Source: Brachionus plicatilis (Eukaryota; Rotifera; Eurotatoria; Ploima; Brachionidae). Taken from it: a stretch of DNA of 64,000 bases. The stretch lies in contig QEOQ01000226.1 in NCBI GenBank assembly GCA_010279815.1, forward strand, positions 370,002 through 434,001, written 5' to 3'. Positions 1 through 11,930 of the stretch are shown in pieces. Position 1 is the first letter of the stretch. Each line of letters starts with the position of its first letter. Position numbers and translations under genes: made by a program. The notes below the pieces were generated by a model. It did not search any database, was not told the DNA's origin, and saw only the letters and a program-made list of their open reading frames with translations.

Positions 1-936
1 AAATTTCTTAGTGCCATTGGCAGTGTCAGGACATGTGCTGCTCTTCATTTTACACGTGAATAAGAATCCCGACTGAACATCCCTATTGCCATAGCACTGA
101 GTATCAGCTATTCCTGTCATGTTCTGGGCTGACAGCCAGCCTTGGTCAACTGAAAGACTTGAGCACTTGTTTCTTTTTTTATTTATTGAACTACATGCAA
201 TCAATTGCTCCACAGATGGACTTCTGTCCATCGGTTTTCTGCTGTATTTGGAGGCTCGATCTGTTACCATGTCCATCATTGAGAATGCCCATGAGGCAGC
301 GCACATTCCCTGACTTTTTATTCCATTCGGATACTTTCCCTGAAAGTAAGGCTCCTTCCTGAAGTCGTACGATGACTGAACATGCCCGGAAAAATCCGAG
401 CTTAAAGGCTTCTGTCTGTAGGATGGCAAAGTGACGCCCAGATAGTGCAAATACGCAAACTCTAGGGTCTTTGACCAAAAAAACGAGTAATTTGCGGCTG
501 TCCAGCCGTAATTACTGCCATTTATTTCCGACAATAGATCTGGGTTGATCAAACAAGGCCTGTTTTTGCACTTGACCACGCCATTCTTGCATCGGCAGTG
601 ATTGCAGTTGTCCATGAATCTCTGGTTGTTTTGGTACACCATGCCATTTCTTTGGCAAATGCCTGCTTTGGCTGGACACTTGTTGACATTGTGCTCGCGG
701 ATCACATCCGGACAGCAGTCGCTAGTGGAGTTTTTGCCGCAAAATTGGTCACAATAGCATCTGGTATCAAAGTGGATCATGTAGCATTCGTCATTTCTGC
801 CCAAACAGCACGAAGTCATATGGTTTTTGTGCAAAAAGTCGGCACAGCTTCCTCCGCGGACGGAGTTGTGACCACTGCCATGAAAATAAGCGCTCAAAAG
901 TGAAATTAAACAAGAAAATATGAAAAAGTGTCTCAT
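1..936 (-). CDS. TINAG-like protein, inactive C1 peptidase homologue (3' end beyond window)
   Basis: Secreted matrix-type protein of the tubulointerstitial nephritis antigen family. The ATG is at 936-934 and 312 codons stay open to base 1 without an intron, so the C-terminal half lies outside. Residues 1-20 are a signal peptide. Residues 29-75 are a Cys-dense somatomedin-B-like domain, 87-128 a VWC-like Cys cluster, and from about 150 the NYSFFW segment typical of the family leads into a cathepsin-like domain. The active-site region reads QGMCAASWAFS at 209-219: Ser215 stands where papain-type enzymes have the catalytic Cys, as known for TINAG and TINAGL1, so it should not be a protease. The usual GCNGG motif is also replaced (KCSSLSVD near 257). 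In the family these proteins bind basement membrane; that role here is inferred by homology. Family assignment is firm. Confidence 0.9.
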   Translation of the reverse strand, partial: MRHFFIFSCLISLLSAYFHGSGHNSVRGGSCADFLHKNHMTSCCLGRNDECYMIHFDTRCYCDQFCGKNSTSDCCPDVIREHNVNKCPAKAGICQRNGMVYQNNQRFMDNCNHCRCKNGVVKCKNRPCLINPDLLSEINGSNYGWTAANYSFFWSKTLEFAYLHYLGVTLPSYRQKPLSSDFSGHVQSSYDFRKEPYFQGKYPNGIKSQGMCAASWAFSMMDMVTDRASKYSRKPMDRSPSVEQLIACSSINKKRNKCSSLSVDQGWLSAQNMTGIADTQCYGNRDVQSGFLFTCKMKSSTCPDTANGTKKF

Positions 937-2556
937 TTTTTAGCTAGAAAAAAAAAAATTATTCAAATTTTAACTCTTCAAGTATTAGTTGTAAATTAAA
1001 GCATTACTAATGTTTGTCGATAAGGGAACTTGGTCTAAACAATTGAGTGAATCATCTTAGTTTAAGCTTAATCTTGAGATTAGGGCTTTGCAGGAAAAGG
1101 TAATTTTTTGAAATTAGTTGCTAGAAAATCTGGTTAGCTAGATTGGCAAAGTTTTAGCATTTAATTGCCAATCTTCGAGTGATGGATTTAATGTCAGCTT
1201 AAACCTTGGGAGGATTAAGCATTTTTAATTAAATATTTTATAACTAGGAATAATAATTAACTTAGGCATTAGCTTGAGATTTATTAACAACAACAAATTA
1301 ATTTTAAAAAAAAAGGTTTAATTTTTTTTTTTCATTTTCAAGGTTAATCAACAGAACCTGATTTTCAGATTGATTTATACTTATCAAAGTAAACATTTAA
1401 ATTTTAAATTATTATTAAAAAAATTAGAATCAAGAATAATTTTGAAAAAATTTAACAAAAAAAATGTTCTAGTTAAGCAATTCAAATTTTGCCACAAATT
1501 CTACAACATTAAAATTAATTTTAGAGAAAAATGACAACCTTTTAATCACAAAGCAGCTTATCAGTATTAGGTAGAAATATTCCAAAGTTTTTTCACTATT
1601 TTTCGATTTTGTCATCGGTCTAAATAAATTATTGCTGTTCCTTAAATTATATTTCAAATTTTTTACCATTTTTTATCTATTAATCTCTTAAATTAAATGG
1701 TCAATTATAAAAAAGCAAACATTTAAAAGAGAAGGTAATCATTAAATTAAATATTTCATAACTAGAAATAATAATTAACTTAGGCATTAGCTTGAGATTT
1801 ATTAGCAAAAACAATTTAATTCAAGAAAAGTTTTATTTTTTTTTTCATTTTCAAGGTAAATCAACAATGCCCCTAATTCTAAGATTGATTAAATATTTAT
1901 AATAGCAAACATTTAAATTTTCAATTATTAAAAAATAAAATAAAATTGAATTCGGAATTATTTTAAAAAATTTAACCAAAAAGATATTCGAGCTAAGCAA
2001 ATAAAATTTTGCCACAAATTCTAAAATGATAAAATTGGTTTTAAAAAAAATTTAGAGATTCTTTTAATTGAGATCTATTAACAACAACAATTTAATTTAA
2101 GATAAAAAATTTTTTTCAATTTTTTTTTCAATAATAATCAGTAGGCCAGTACCCCTATTTATAGGACTGATTAACACATATATTTAATTTCTACATAAAA
2201 GTGTTCATTTAAAATTTTTAATTATAATATTTTTTATTTAACATAGTATGTTAAATCCAAAAATGTATCTCTGCATTATTTCTATTAAAAAATTCAAATT
2301 TATTTAATAGTTTTGGTGTGATTTGACCATTTTGAGCATCAAAAATTGATCATAAACTTCATATTGCCAAAAAAATCATAATCCAGAATTATTCAAAAAT
2401 ATTTAACAACAGGATATTCAAGTTTAAATTATTAAAAAGCAAACATTTAAAAAAGAAGGTAATTATTAAATTAAATATTTCATAACTAGGAATAATAATT
2501 AACTAAGGCATTAGATTTAGATTTATTAACAACAACAATTTAATATAAAAAAAAAT
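937..2556. repeat. Imperfect tandem duplication, unit about 510 bases
   Basis: No gene is visible between the TINAG-like gene and the next one. A block containing cataactaggaataataatt, then a tract of T, then caaggttaatcaaca occurs at about 1220-1500, again at 1740-2010, partly at 2080-2170 and once more at 2410-2550. The spacing of the first two copies is about 510 bases. Part of the unit (aaggttaatcaacag...) also occurs alone at 60500-60560, so the unit contains a dispersed repeat. Confidence 0.6.
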
Positions 2557-2949
2557 TTAATTTAAAAAAGTTTTTGAATTGTATTGACCGTAGTCATTTT
2601 GAGTGTGTAAATCAGGGCCCAAGTCGACATTGCTTCTAGATATGCATCTATTGATGGTTTGATTTCTCTGATTAATTTGGTAGTTCACAAAACTGCGCTT
2701 CTTGTCCTGCGATTTTTTCAGCTGATAGATGGTTATTCCGACTAGGAGACCAAATGAGCAGAGACAGGCGGCAAACAGAATGTAAAACATTGTTTTCTGC
2801 TCGCTGTATTCAGTCGTAATGGCAAAATAAAGCATCAGGCTGGCCAGGACTAGCATTAGAAAGCCTAGAAAGCCGGTTATTTGTGCACAGCGCTCCTGGT
2901 GCTTTGCTTGAATGTTGGCTGAGGATTTGTGGCGACGCACAAACAACAT
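2557..2949 (-). CDS. Small protein with two transmembrane helices, unknown
   Basis: Single-exon frame of 130 residues from ATG 2949-2947 (the frame extends three codons upstream only through a TTG). Residues about 22-45 (ITGFLGFLMLVLASLMLYFAI) and 55-77 (MFYILFAACLCSFGLLVGIT) are hydrophobic helices. The short N-terminus is basic (FVRRHKSS) and the C-terminus of about 50 residues is polar, rich in Asn and Gln. GC content is clearly higher than the flanks, which supports coding. A TATAAAA-like string lies near 2980-2990 on the minus strand, about 35 bases upstream. I do not recognise the family; a small tetraspan-like fragment or a lineage-specific membrane protein are possible. Confidence 0.6.
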   Translation of the reverse strand: MLFVRRHKSSANIQAKHQERCAQITGFLGFLMLVLASLMLYFAITTEYSEQKTMFYILFAACLCSFGLLVGITIYQLKKSQDKKRSFVNYQINQRNQTINRCISRSNVDLGPDLHTQNDYGQYNSKTFLN

Positions 2950-4820
2950 TTTTGTCAATAAGGATGGGAAAAAAATAAATTTTTATAAAGGTGAAATCAA
3001 ATGTTAATTTTTTGTTTCAAAATCGATTTATATTGATTTGTCCACAGCCATATATTGGTGAAGCAGATGGATTTTTTTAGTTATTGATTTTTAGAATGTT
3101 TTTTAGTTTGTCAAAAAAAGGTGTATTGCTAATGTTTTTATATTCTTTCGAGACTATTAATTAATAATTATTGATTTTTAGAAAATTTTGCTTAGTTACT
3201 TGGCTATTAGCCTTGAGAAAAAAGTTGTTCAATAATAAATGGTTAAAAATTTAACCAAAATAATTCAATAATAGAGATTTTTCCAATTTAATAATATAAA
3301 TAAATTTTTTCAATTGAGATTTTTGTCAAAGAAAATATATTTACGGTATAAAATTTTTTGGAATTTGTCAGAAAATTTTTTTCATAAAATCAAGTGTAAG
3401 CATACACCTAAAAAAAAAAAGTTTTTTTTTGCTAAGAAATCAATTTTTTTCTAAGAGTTTGGAATGAATTGAAGAATTTTTCTTATTATATTTTCCAACC
3501 AAAAAATTAATTAACTTAAATTACAATTAACTGATAATTATTGTACAAAAACATATATTATTCGTTAAATTCATTAAAAAAAAGCAGGTTTTTTTAAATT
3601 CCAAAGTCTTAGAAAAAAATACCGAAAGTTTAAATAATTTTTTATATGTTAAAGTAATCAATTAAATATTAATAAAAATTATTTTTTTTATGTCCAATGA
3701 ATTAGTTTCTAAAAAATAAAAAAACTTTGATCTAATAAATTAATTTAAATTGATGGAATTTTAAAAAAAATGGAGTTAGTTTTATTTATTTAAATTGTTG
3801 TTTTTAATCTAATTTTACGTGATATATTTTTCCAAAAACCATTAATCATTTATAAATTTTCGAATTTTAATAAAGATTGTTTTTTTTGTGTTAAATTTTG
3901 GTTTAATAATCCAAAAACAAAGCTTTTTTTCTAAAATATTTAAAAAAAAATTTAAATGAATTTAATTTTTCTGTGTTGCTGTTGTTTTTTGAAAATTTTA
4001 GATTAAGTAATTCCAGTCGTATTTGGAGCCATGATTTTTTATAATTTTTCTTTATTTTACATGGAATACTACAACGGATATTTACGTAAAATTTGGTAAA
4101 ATTCTCCAGTCAAATTACCACCCTTTCTTATTTGTCCTCATGAATTAAACATTTCCAAAATTATTTTTCTAAATAAAGTTTTGTTTTGAAATATACTCCA
4201 TATCCAATTGCGCATTTTTTAAAATTCTATATTTATGGAGTGCAAATAATTGAGAAAATATCGAGTAATTACAGAGGTTAATTAAATTTGGCTTTTTGTT
4301 TTTTATTCCCAGAAAATATATTTTTGATTTGAAAATCGTTGCCATAAAACATATTTGTCATTAAAATCGATACCCTAAAATTAGAAAAAAAAAATTTTTT
4401 TCATTCTATTCCCCCAAATATTAAATAAAATTCCCTAATTATTAAGAATGTACATTAATTTGACACCTGATTAAAAATAAGACTTTTTATAAATTTGTTT
4501 TTTTTTGGTGAAAAAAAATAAAAACTTTAGATAAAAATTTAATTTCAAAGGAGCAATAAATTGAATAAAATTCAATAATTAAAAAAATAATTTTTAAATT
4601 GAAAAAAAATTACTTGAATTAAAAATTTATAATTAATTTTTTTCCAAGTCTTAAAATAGACCAAAAAGTTCAATACTAGTGCTAAAAAAATTGAAAAATT
4701 CCAAAATTTATTCAATATAAAAATTATTATTGTTTCAATTATTTAGATGAAAATAACAACAAAACTTGTCTTTGACAAGCTTAAAAACATTGTCAATATT
4801 GAAATTACAAAACAAAATAT
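2950..4820. other. AT-rich intergenic DNA, nothing recognised
   Basis: Long runs of A and T, no open frame with coding character, no clear repeat structure beyond homopolymer tracts. Confidence 0.6.
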
Positions 4821-5180
4821 TTAAACAAATTTGAAAGTATCCAATGTCAATTTCTGCGATTGTTCCAATCTTTTTAAGACTTGATCTGACTCTTGTTTAG
4901 CCAAAGCTTTATTTGTTGCTTGATCGATCAAAAGCCCATTTTTATACGAATACTTTTTACCATCTAAATAAATACTGCCACTGCCAACGTTTGACTTGAA
5001 TAAATTCAAGTTCTGATTTAAATTCTGCTTGGCCATCTTTTGAAAGAATTCATTGTTAGCAGCAGCCATTTTTCTATTATGTTCCATCATATCGCTAAAC
5101 ATATCTCTTCTCACAACTGGAACGCAGATCATCATTTCAATCAATAACATTGACAAAAAAATTCCAAGAATTGGTCTCAT
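4821..5180 (-). CDS. Small secreted protein, unknown
   Basis: Single-exon frame of 119 residues with ATG at 5180-5178. Residues 1-20 form a strong signal peptide (RPILGIFLSMLLIEMMICVP). The mature part is polar, Met/Asn/Gln-rich near the N-terminus and likely helical, with no Cys after the signal region, so no disulfide fold. A VVRR basic pair follows the predicted signal cleavage site, which could be a prohormone-type site, but no typical short peptide repeat is present. An AATAAA on the minus strand lies near 4706-4711, about 110 bases past the stop. Family not recognised. Confidence 0.65.
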   Translation of the reverse strand: MRPILGIFLSMLLIEMMICVPVVRRDMFSDMMEHNRKMAAANNEFFQKMAKQNLNQNLNLFKSNVGSGSIYLDGKKYSYKNGLLIDQATNKALAKQESDQVLKRLEQSQKLTLDTFKFV

Positions 5181-7164
5181 TTTTTTTGGTAAAAATATAA
5201 AAACTGCTCTCGACTTTTAATGATCAATTTTTGATTAAGAAAAAGCTTTAAAGCAAAAATATTATACTTGTGAAGTTAAATAAAGTTTTAAATTTAGAAT
5301 TTAAAAATTTTGATAATATAGCTTAGTACGATGTAAATTTTTTTTTTCTTTAGAAAAATTAGTCTCTCAACTTGATTTGTTTAAATTGAACAAAAAGAAA
5401 AACACATGTTCAAATTTTTAAAGTTGAATCTGATTCAAAATAAATAGACTTGAATTTCTTCCAAATTAAATTTTTTGCTTATTCTATTAGAAACAAACAA
5501 CTTGTTGGACTTACCAACAAGCTAAACATCTTTCTCTCCGATCTTTAGTGGTCTTAAATATAAAAGAAAAAAACAAAAGCAAATAATACCAATTTAAATG
5601 TTAAATTTTTGAAAAATATAATTCAAAATTCTTAAATTAAATTTCGAAAATTCATTAAGAAAATATTGTTTTGATGTTTTTTGGTTAAAGCTAGGACAAT
5701 GTTAAAAACGCGCTTTTGTTTGATTTTTTTTAATACAAAATTAATAATGTATGACAACCAAGATAAAGTTGAATTTTAAAAATTTTTCATTATTTTTAAT
5801 ATCAAGCCAATGCTTGATTCCATAAAACTTTTCAAAAAAAGTTTTATTTTTTTGAAGTAAAAAATCATAGGCGCCATAGCCAAATGTTTGGTATTTTATC
5901 TTAAATTCACTTTAAATTTAGATTTCTCAAAAATTGATTAAATAAAATATTTAAAGAAAAATTATATTCTAAAAAAAAAAATTTATCCTTACTGAAATTA
6001 GAATTTTTTATTATATTAATTGCTAAATTTTGGTAAGTTCTGTTCAGAGAGAGAAACTTTCAAATTTTATTGAAAAATTAAATATTGATCTTCAAATTCT
6101 ATGAATTTCGTTTTTCAAAATTATCAGAAATTTTAAATTTTCTAAGGAAACAAAAATTAGAGAATTTCATTTAACCCGAACACTTAATAAAATTGAATAA
6201 AAAAATTAAAATTTTTCCGGTATTCTGAATTGAACACTAATCATTTCCACGGTCTTCATTTTGAGTATCTTTTAAAGATACTGTTTCCTGTAGTAAATTC
6301 TAAATTTTGTAAGTGTTCCAAATTGAAAGAGCTTTATACTTGAAATTTATTAATTCTTCATTTATAAACTTGAGTCTAAATATTTTGATCTAAATTTATT
6401 GATTTTAAGCTATTTTAAATGGAATTAATATCAAATTTTTATTTTTTCGGAATTGAAATTCTATTCCAAAATTGTTGATTAAATGGGCTTTTAGAAAAAA
6501 ATTAATCTTAAATATTTGCTCTTGTCGGACGCTAGGCTAGTCGTAGTTTTGATAAAATGAAAAGTTTTCTCTTAATCAAATATTTATTCGCTTTTCCCAA
6601 TTTAAATTTAAATTTAGCTTTTTAGAAACAAATTAAAATTTTTGGCTTATGCGCATTAGCATTTAGAGCTAATCATCAAAGCTAGTTTGCTAATTCATAT
6701 ACTTGACATTTAATTGAAATTTTTGAAAAAAGAAGCTTTTCAACTTAGCTTGTTTAAAAACATCTAATATTAAAAAAAAATACTTTATAATTTTTCACAT
6801 TCTAAACAATCGATTAGAATTAAAAATAAAATTTCTAGTTTAATTTCTTGTCTATGAACTGAGTTATAAAAAAAGATTTAAATCAAATTTTATCAAAAAT
6901 TTTTTACGCAATTAAATCCAAAAAAAAAATAAAATTTTTTAATACCAATATATTATCATAAAAACTAGTCCTATTCTTAAATTGAAAATCTCTAAAATTA
7001 AAAAAATATCAATTAATAAAAAAAAATTTGAAAAATTAAAATTTTTGAAAATTGGGAAGTTAAATTCAACATTCAAGTGTGAAGCATATTTTGCATAACT
7101 TAATATAAAAAATTTCTAAAAATTCATAAATTTCCAAATTGAATTAATTAAAGTCTTTTCAAAA
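5181..7164. other. AT-rich intergenic DNA
   Basis: No coding frame seen. A short perfect hairpin (cttgttgg-acttaccaacaag) sits at about 5500-5523. Otherwise only A/T-rich low-complexity sequence. Confidence 0.55.
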
Positions 7165-7695
7165 ATGGTAAAAATGGGCTTGCAGTTTAAATGTACTCTG
7201 GAGAATTTGACCAATCTTCATCCAGAGCCGGACAACTTTCGCTGGTACCTGAAGCTCAAGTGTCAAAGCTGCGGAGAGGTTAGCCCATCTTTTCAGTATT
7301 TGACGCAGGAAGAGTCAAGTGAGTTGAAAGGAACGCGCAGCTACGCCAATTTGGTGTCCAAGTGCAAACTATGCCATCGAGAAAACTCGATAAGTAATGG
7401 ACATAAAACTTTGCCTATTGAAAGTTTTTAATCATTTAGCTAAGATATTTTGCCAGAATCGCTCAAGCCGTACAATAGTGAGGACTCGGAGAGCTTCAAG
7501 ACCATTGTGGTGTTTGACTGTCGCGGATACATGCCAGTGGAATGCGAGTTTTTGGCTGGTTGGCTGGCTGAAGGCGAAGAGTCCGGCACCAAGTTCGAAG
7601 TTGACCTGAAAGAACTTGAATGGGCTGAGTATGACGAAAAAGCCAAATGCAGCGTCGGTGTTTACGAGTTGGAGCACCAATTTGTCAAGGTTTAA
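7165..7695 (+). CDS. CZIB: CXXC motif-containing zinc-binding protein (CZIB / UPF0587)
   Basis: Two exons, 7165-7393 and 7445-7695, with a 51-base GT-AG intron. An earlier AG at 7438-7439 would give a stop, so the AG at 7443-7444 is used. The spliced protein has 159 residues, close to the 160 of the human protein. It follows the family from end to end: an N-terminal LENLTNL, FRWYLKLKC, two zinc CXXC pairs (Cys33/36 and Cys67/70), the LKPYNSED and FKTIV segments, a long acidic middle part, and the VGVYELEHQFVKV end. The family binds one zinc between the two CXXC pairs; its cellular role is poorly known. The 3' end of the gene has been copied several times just downstream. Confidence 0.95.
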
Positions 7696-7712
7696 CACAA
7701 TAAATTTAAAAA

Positions 7713-8580
7713 AAAATTTTAATTATTTTTTTTTTCTTTTAATTAATAAAAATCTCAATTCAATAATTTTTTATGAAAAGACCAAGTGCAGTGTCGGTGT
7801 TTATAACTTGGAGCACCAATTTTTTAAGGCTTTATTCAGTATATTAAAAAAAATGTTAAATTTTGTTAAATGGCTTTTTAAAAGAAAAAAATTATTTGTA
7901 ATTTTTTTAAATTAATTAAGAGATAAATTCAATAATTTTAAATTTTCTTTTTTTATTAATTGAACGATAAAATGGAATATTTAAATTTTTTTGCTAAACT
8001 TTTAAAATCGGTTCTTTAAGCCGAAAAAAGCCACTTTGATTTTTCATAAAAATAAATAGAATTTTAATTTTTTTTAATATTTAAAGGATAAAATAAAATA
8101 ATTAAAAAAATTTAACATATTTTTTAATATACTGAATAAAGCCTTAAAAAATTGGTGCTCCAAGTTATAAAACCGACACTGCACTTGGTCTTTTCATAAA
8201 AAATTATTGAATTGAGATTTTTATTAATAAAAAGAAAAAAAAATTAAAATTCCATTTATTTTTATGAAAAATCAAAGTGGCTTTTTTCGGCTTAAAGAAC
8301 CGATTTTAAAAGTTTAGCACAAAAATTTAAATATTCCATTTTATCGTTCAATTAATAAAAAAAGAAAATTTAAAATTATTGAATTTATCTATTAATTAAT
8401 TTAAAAAATTTTAATAACTTGGAGAATTGTTTTTCAAAATATTAGACCATAAATTAAATTTTTTTTTAATTTTATTTTTTTATTCTTTAATTAAAAGAAT
8501 TCAAATTTAAATTTTTTTTTGAAAAAGTTGTGTGCAGAGTCGGTTTTTACGGCTTAGAGAACAAATCTAAGAAAAAAAAT
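7713..8580. repeat. Direct and inverted degenerate copies of the CZIB 3' end
   Basis: The last ~65 coding bases of CZIB recur at 7772-7830 (+), at 8135-8200 (-), and in weaker form at about 7990-8055 (-), 8265-8330 (+) and 8518-8575 (+). Blocks A (about 7713-7868) and B (7917-8062) reappear as their reverse complements A' (8108-8250) and B' (8252-8400). The order A-B-A'-B' is not a simple palindrome, which would be A-B-B'-A'. None of the copies is joined to the upstream exon. Confidence 0.8.
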
Positions 8581-8599
8581 TTTAAAACTATTTTATTTT

Positions 8600-11500
8600 A
8601 TCTTTTATTTAATAAGAAAAAAACAAGATGGCAAATTTTTGACAAATTAACTGAGCAAACAAATTTTTGGGCCTAGTGAAATTTTATCCGCTTACGGAAA
8701 ATTCTTCCGATCGAACAAAGAACATAAGCAAACAATTTGTTAATTTTAAGTTTATTTGTGGAGTAGATTGACAAGAATAACAACGAAAGAGCAAACATTG
8801 CCGAATTGAAATCGACTCGATTTTTGATTAAGTCTTGTTTGGTTTCAATTAATTTAAAACTGAACCAACAAAATCCGGCAATAAAAGTCTTCCTTTTGTA
8901 TTTTTTTTTATTAAAAAATACTGCGAATTATTCCACTTGGTGACATGTTCAGCTATCAAGCACTTGTGTTGCATTAATAGTTGTTTAGGAAAACAAGAAA
9001 GCAAAAAAGAAAAAAAAGGAAAAAAATGAAAAAAAGTTGGTGCAAATTTTGGACTTGGTGTTTGGAAAGAGTTTTAGCCTAATTCAAAAAGTAAATAGAA
9101 CATGTGACATTTAGGGAGCATATTAAGTTTCGAGTGAGCATGGGACTCGGCAGATTAGCATAATATTGTCATTGGGGATAAAGCAATTTAGTTTTAGTAC
9201 TAATTTAAAGGTAAATTTGTTTTTATGTATCTAGGCTAATTAAACATTTCAAGATTTTTTTTTAAAAGTAAAGGTAAATGGCACTAGATGGTTGTGCGTC
9301 CAAAAGAGGCGATCAGGTATATTAGTGATCATGATAAGTCAACAGTTGAGCAAGTGGCACGTTTGTGTGCGAGTCTAGAGCAAATAATGGGAGATTTGCA
9401 TTCGATTCCATTAGTTAATTAAAGTTTTATTAGAAACTTGAGCAAATATTTTTTTAAAGCTTTGAATTTCGAGAGAAATCAATAAAGTTTTCTTTCGATT
9501 AATAATTCAGAATTGAAACATGTCAAGAAATGATAAATTGGAATTTATGAGTTTTGCTACCTGATTTTAATAATTCATTAGGTTTTCGTCCTGATTTCGG
9601 TCTTTTATCAACTGCCGAGATAAAAATAAAAAAAGCTTATTTTAAGAAATGTCAAAATTTTAGTTTTAAATTAATCGCCTAATTAAAGTCCATAAAATTA
9701 TTATCAAGTTTTATGACAAGATTTATGCTTTTATCTCCACGCTCTTACCTGAGTCGTTTTATGTTAGCTTTTTTAATTTTTTTTTTGTATACCTTAGATC
9801 AATCTTGTTATTCCAAAAGTAAATACACGAAATAATGAAATGTTGATTTAGTTGTTAGAGTTTTCATCGGTGTTCGCCACAAAAATTATGGTTTCTCTTA
9901 AAATTGCTTTCGAGATTTTTTCAGGTTACAAATTTCTATACAGATAATTAACCCGGTTCTAATAAAGTTTTGAGTGAATACTTAAATTTTTATTTTTTTA
10001 TTTTTTTCAGTCATTTAAAATAAGAAAACTCTCAAATATCGAGTTTGACAACCGTGCTGGCGTTTAAAAGCCGCTTGAGATCATGATCAAAAAAATTATT
10101 TTGGTTAGTATGTTAATCTTAAAAATAAAAAGAAGATTTTTCTAAAAAACTTCGAGTTTAATTTTTGAGTTAATAATAAAATTCATTAATTAAATTTAAG
10201 TCATTTTATTAAGTTTTTTTTTTGTTGGTAATTTCACGAAAATATTATTCTAGCAACCTTGGTGGCTTGCTCAAAATTTATTAAATTTTTTAAACAACCC
10301 TGTTTATTAAAATTATTTTTTTTTAATTTTTGGGTTTTTATTTTTAAAAAAATAGTCATTTTTGTAGTTTATTTTCTAGTAATTACAATAAATTATTATT
10401 CTAGCAATTTAAGGAATTTTTTTTTTACACAACCTCTTAATAAAAAATTAATTTTAGAGTTAATGTTAAAATGAATTAACCAAATTTTATTTTTTGATAA
10501 TTCCAGAAGTATCTCAAATCATAAACCTTCATATTTTTAAAAATTTAGACTAAGATTAACAAAACTTTTTCTAAAAAATTTAAAGTTTAATTTAAAAAAA
10601 AAATGGTTGAGTCCGACGGATGTAATTAAATTGGTTTATGACTTTGACCATACTACATAATTCTAGTCTATTAGGCCTTTCTTTTAAAATCAATTTTTAT
10701 TTAATTAAAATTGATTTTAAAATTTTAATAAATTTTTTAAACAAAAATATTTATTCGAAAAAAATTCAAAACTTCAATAAAAAAAAAACTTTTTTTTTCT
10801 ATAATTATTAAAATTTTGTTCAGACAAAGTTTTTCTTTTATTTTTTTTCCAAGTTTGAAGAGGATGAGTCTTATTTATATTCCAATTAAATTAGGTTTTG
10901 TTTTCAAAGTATCTTTGATCAAGGATATCATTTCCAATTTTTTAATACATCTTCCTGTTTATTTTTTTTTCAATTATCTCATTTTTGAATATCTGTTCAC
11001 TTACAGACACAAAATTAAAAAAATTTTAGAAGAGAATATTGACATTTCCTGAACTCCATTTATTAATTTTTTTGTGATAACTCATTGAATGATTATTGAT
11101 TGAATATGATAAAACTTAAATTTTGAAGCTTAGAATTTTAGGTATCAATAGAATGTTCTGTTAGTTTTTCCAATCTTACAATATCGGTGTTAAAAGAGAA
11201 TTTAGATGATTATTAAGGAATTTAAAAAATTCAAAATTATTCAAAAATTTAAAATTTTGTTTTTTTAAATTTATAGAAAAATATTTTAAAACAAAAAATT
11301 TTTTTGGTCTTTAAATGGTCGATAAGGTTTAAATTTAAAATTGAATTTCTAGACATTTTTTTTCATGATTAAGAGTAATAAAATTTTGAAAATTCAATTA
11401 GCAATTAAAAAATAGGAAAAATTTTATTTTTTTTAAATTATGAAATAAAAAAGAGAGAAAAAAATTTGACATGGACGCATCTTGACCCATTTTTGGTGAA

Positions 11501-11930
11501 GGCTTAGTTTTAATTAGTTGAATTTAATTGAGGCCAGGTAAACCGTGCTTAAGCCAACGGTAATCCGTACGTGATTTACAAAATTTGCTAAGTATTCTCC
11601 AAAAGAATTTTAATCGACGAAAAAATTAGGTCTATGATGTTATGATTAGCCAAAATGAGCGTTGTTCAAGTGCTATGCGTAGAACAAACACGGAAATGGG
11701 AGCATATTTGTGAATTTGGGCTATTTACCTAGACAAACAATCTGAAAGGTATTTGGCATGTTGATCACAAATATTTTGAGACCACACCTTTTCGACTACA
11801 CCTAGAAGCTCGAATAGAGCTAAGCGAGCAAAAATCAAGCCAAATGATTTATTAATCTAGTCTGGCTTAATAAATCAAGCCAGTCGACAAAAGCCTTTTA
11901 GATTAAGATAATTATTTCAATAGGTTATCA
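8600..11930. other. Intergenic DNA, no gene seen
   Basis: Mostly A/T-rich. Two stretches, about 8930-9400 and 11500-11900, are less A/T-biased and free of homopolymers but are closed in all frames; they could be regulatory or old untranslated exons. I see no motif that decides this. Open frames inside 10259-11052 lack ATG starts or coding character. Confidence 0.5.

Noticed and set aside
598..903. Open frame on the plus strand, 101 codons
   Set aside because: Exact antisense of the TINAG-like gene, whose Cys spacing and signal peptide are convincing.
10259..11052. Two A/T-rich open frames
   Set aside because: Almost only Phe, Leu, Ile, Lys, Asn; no proper ATG start, no homology pattern.
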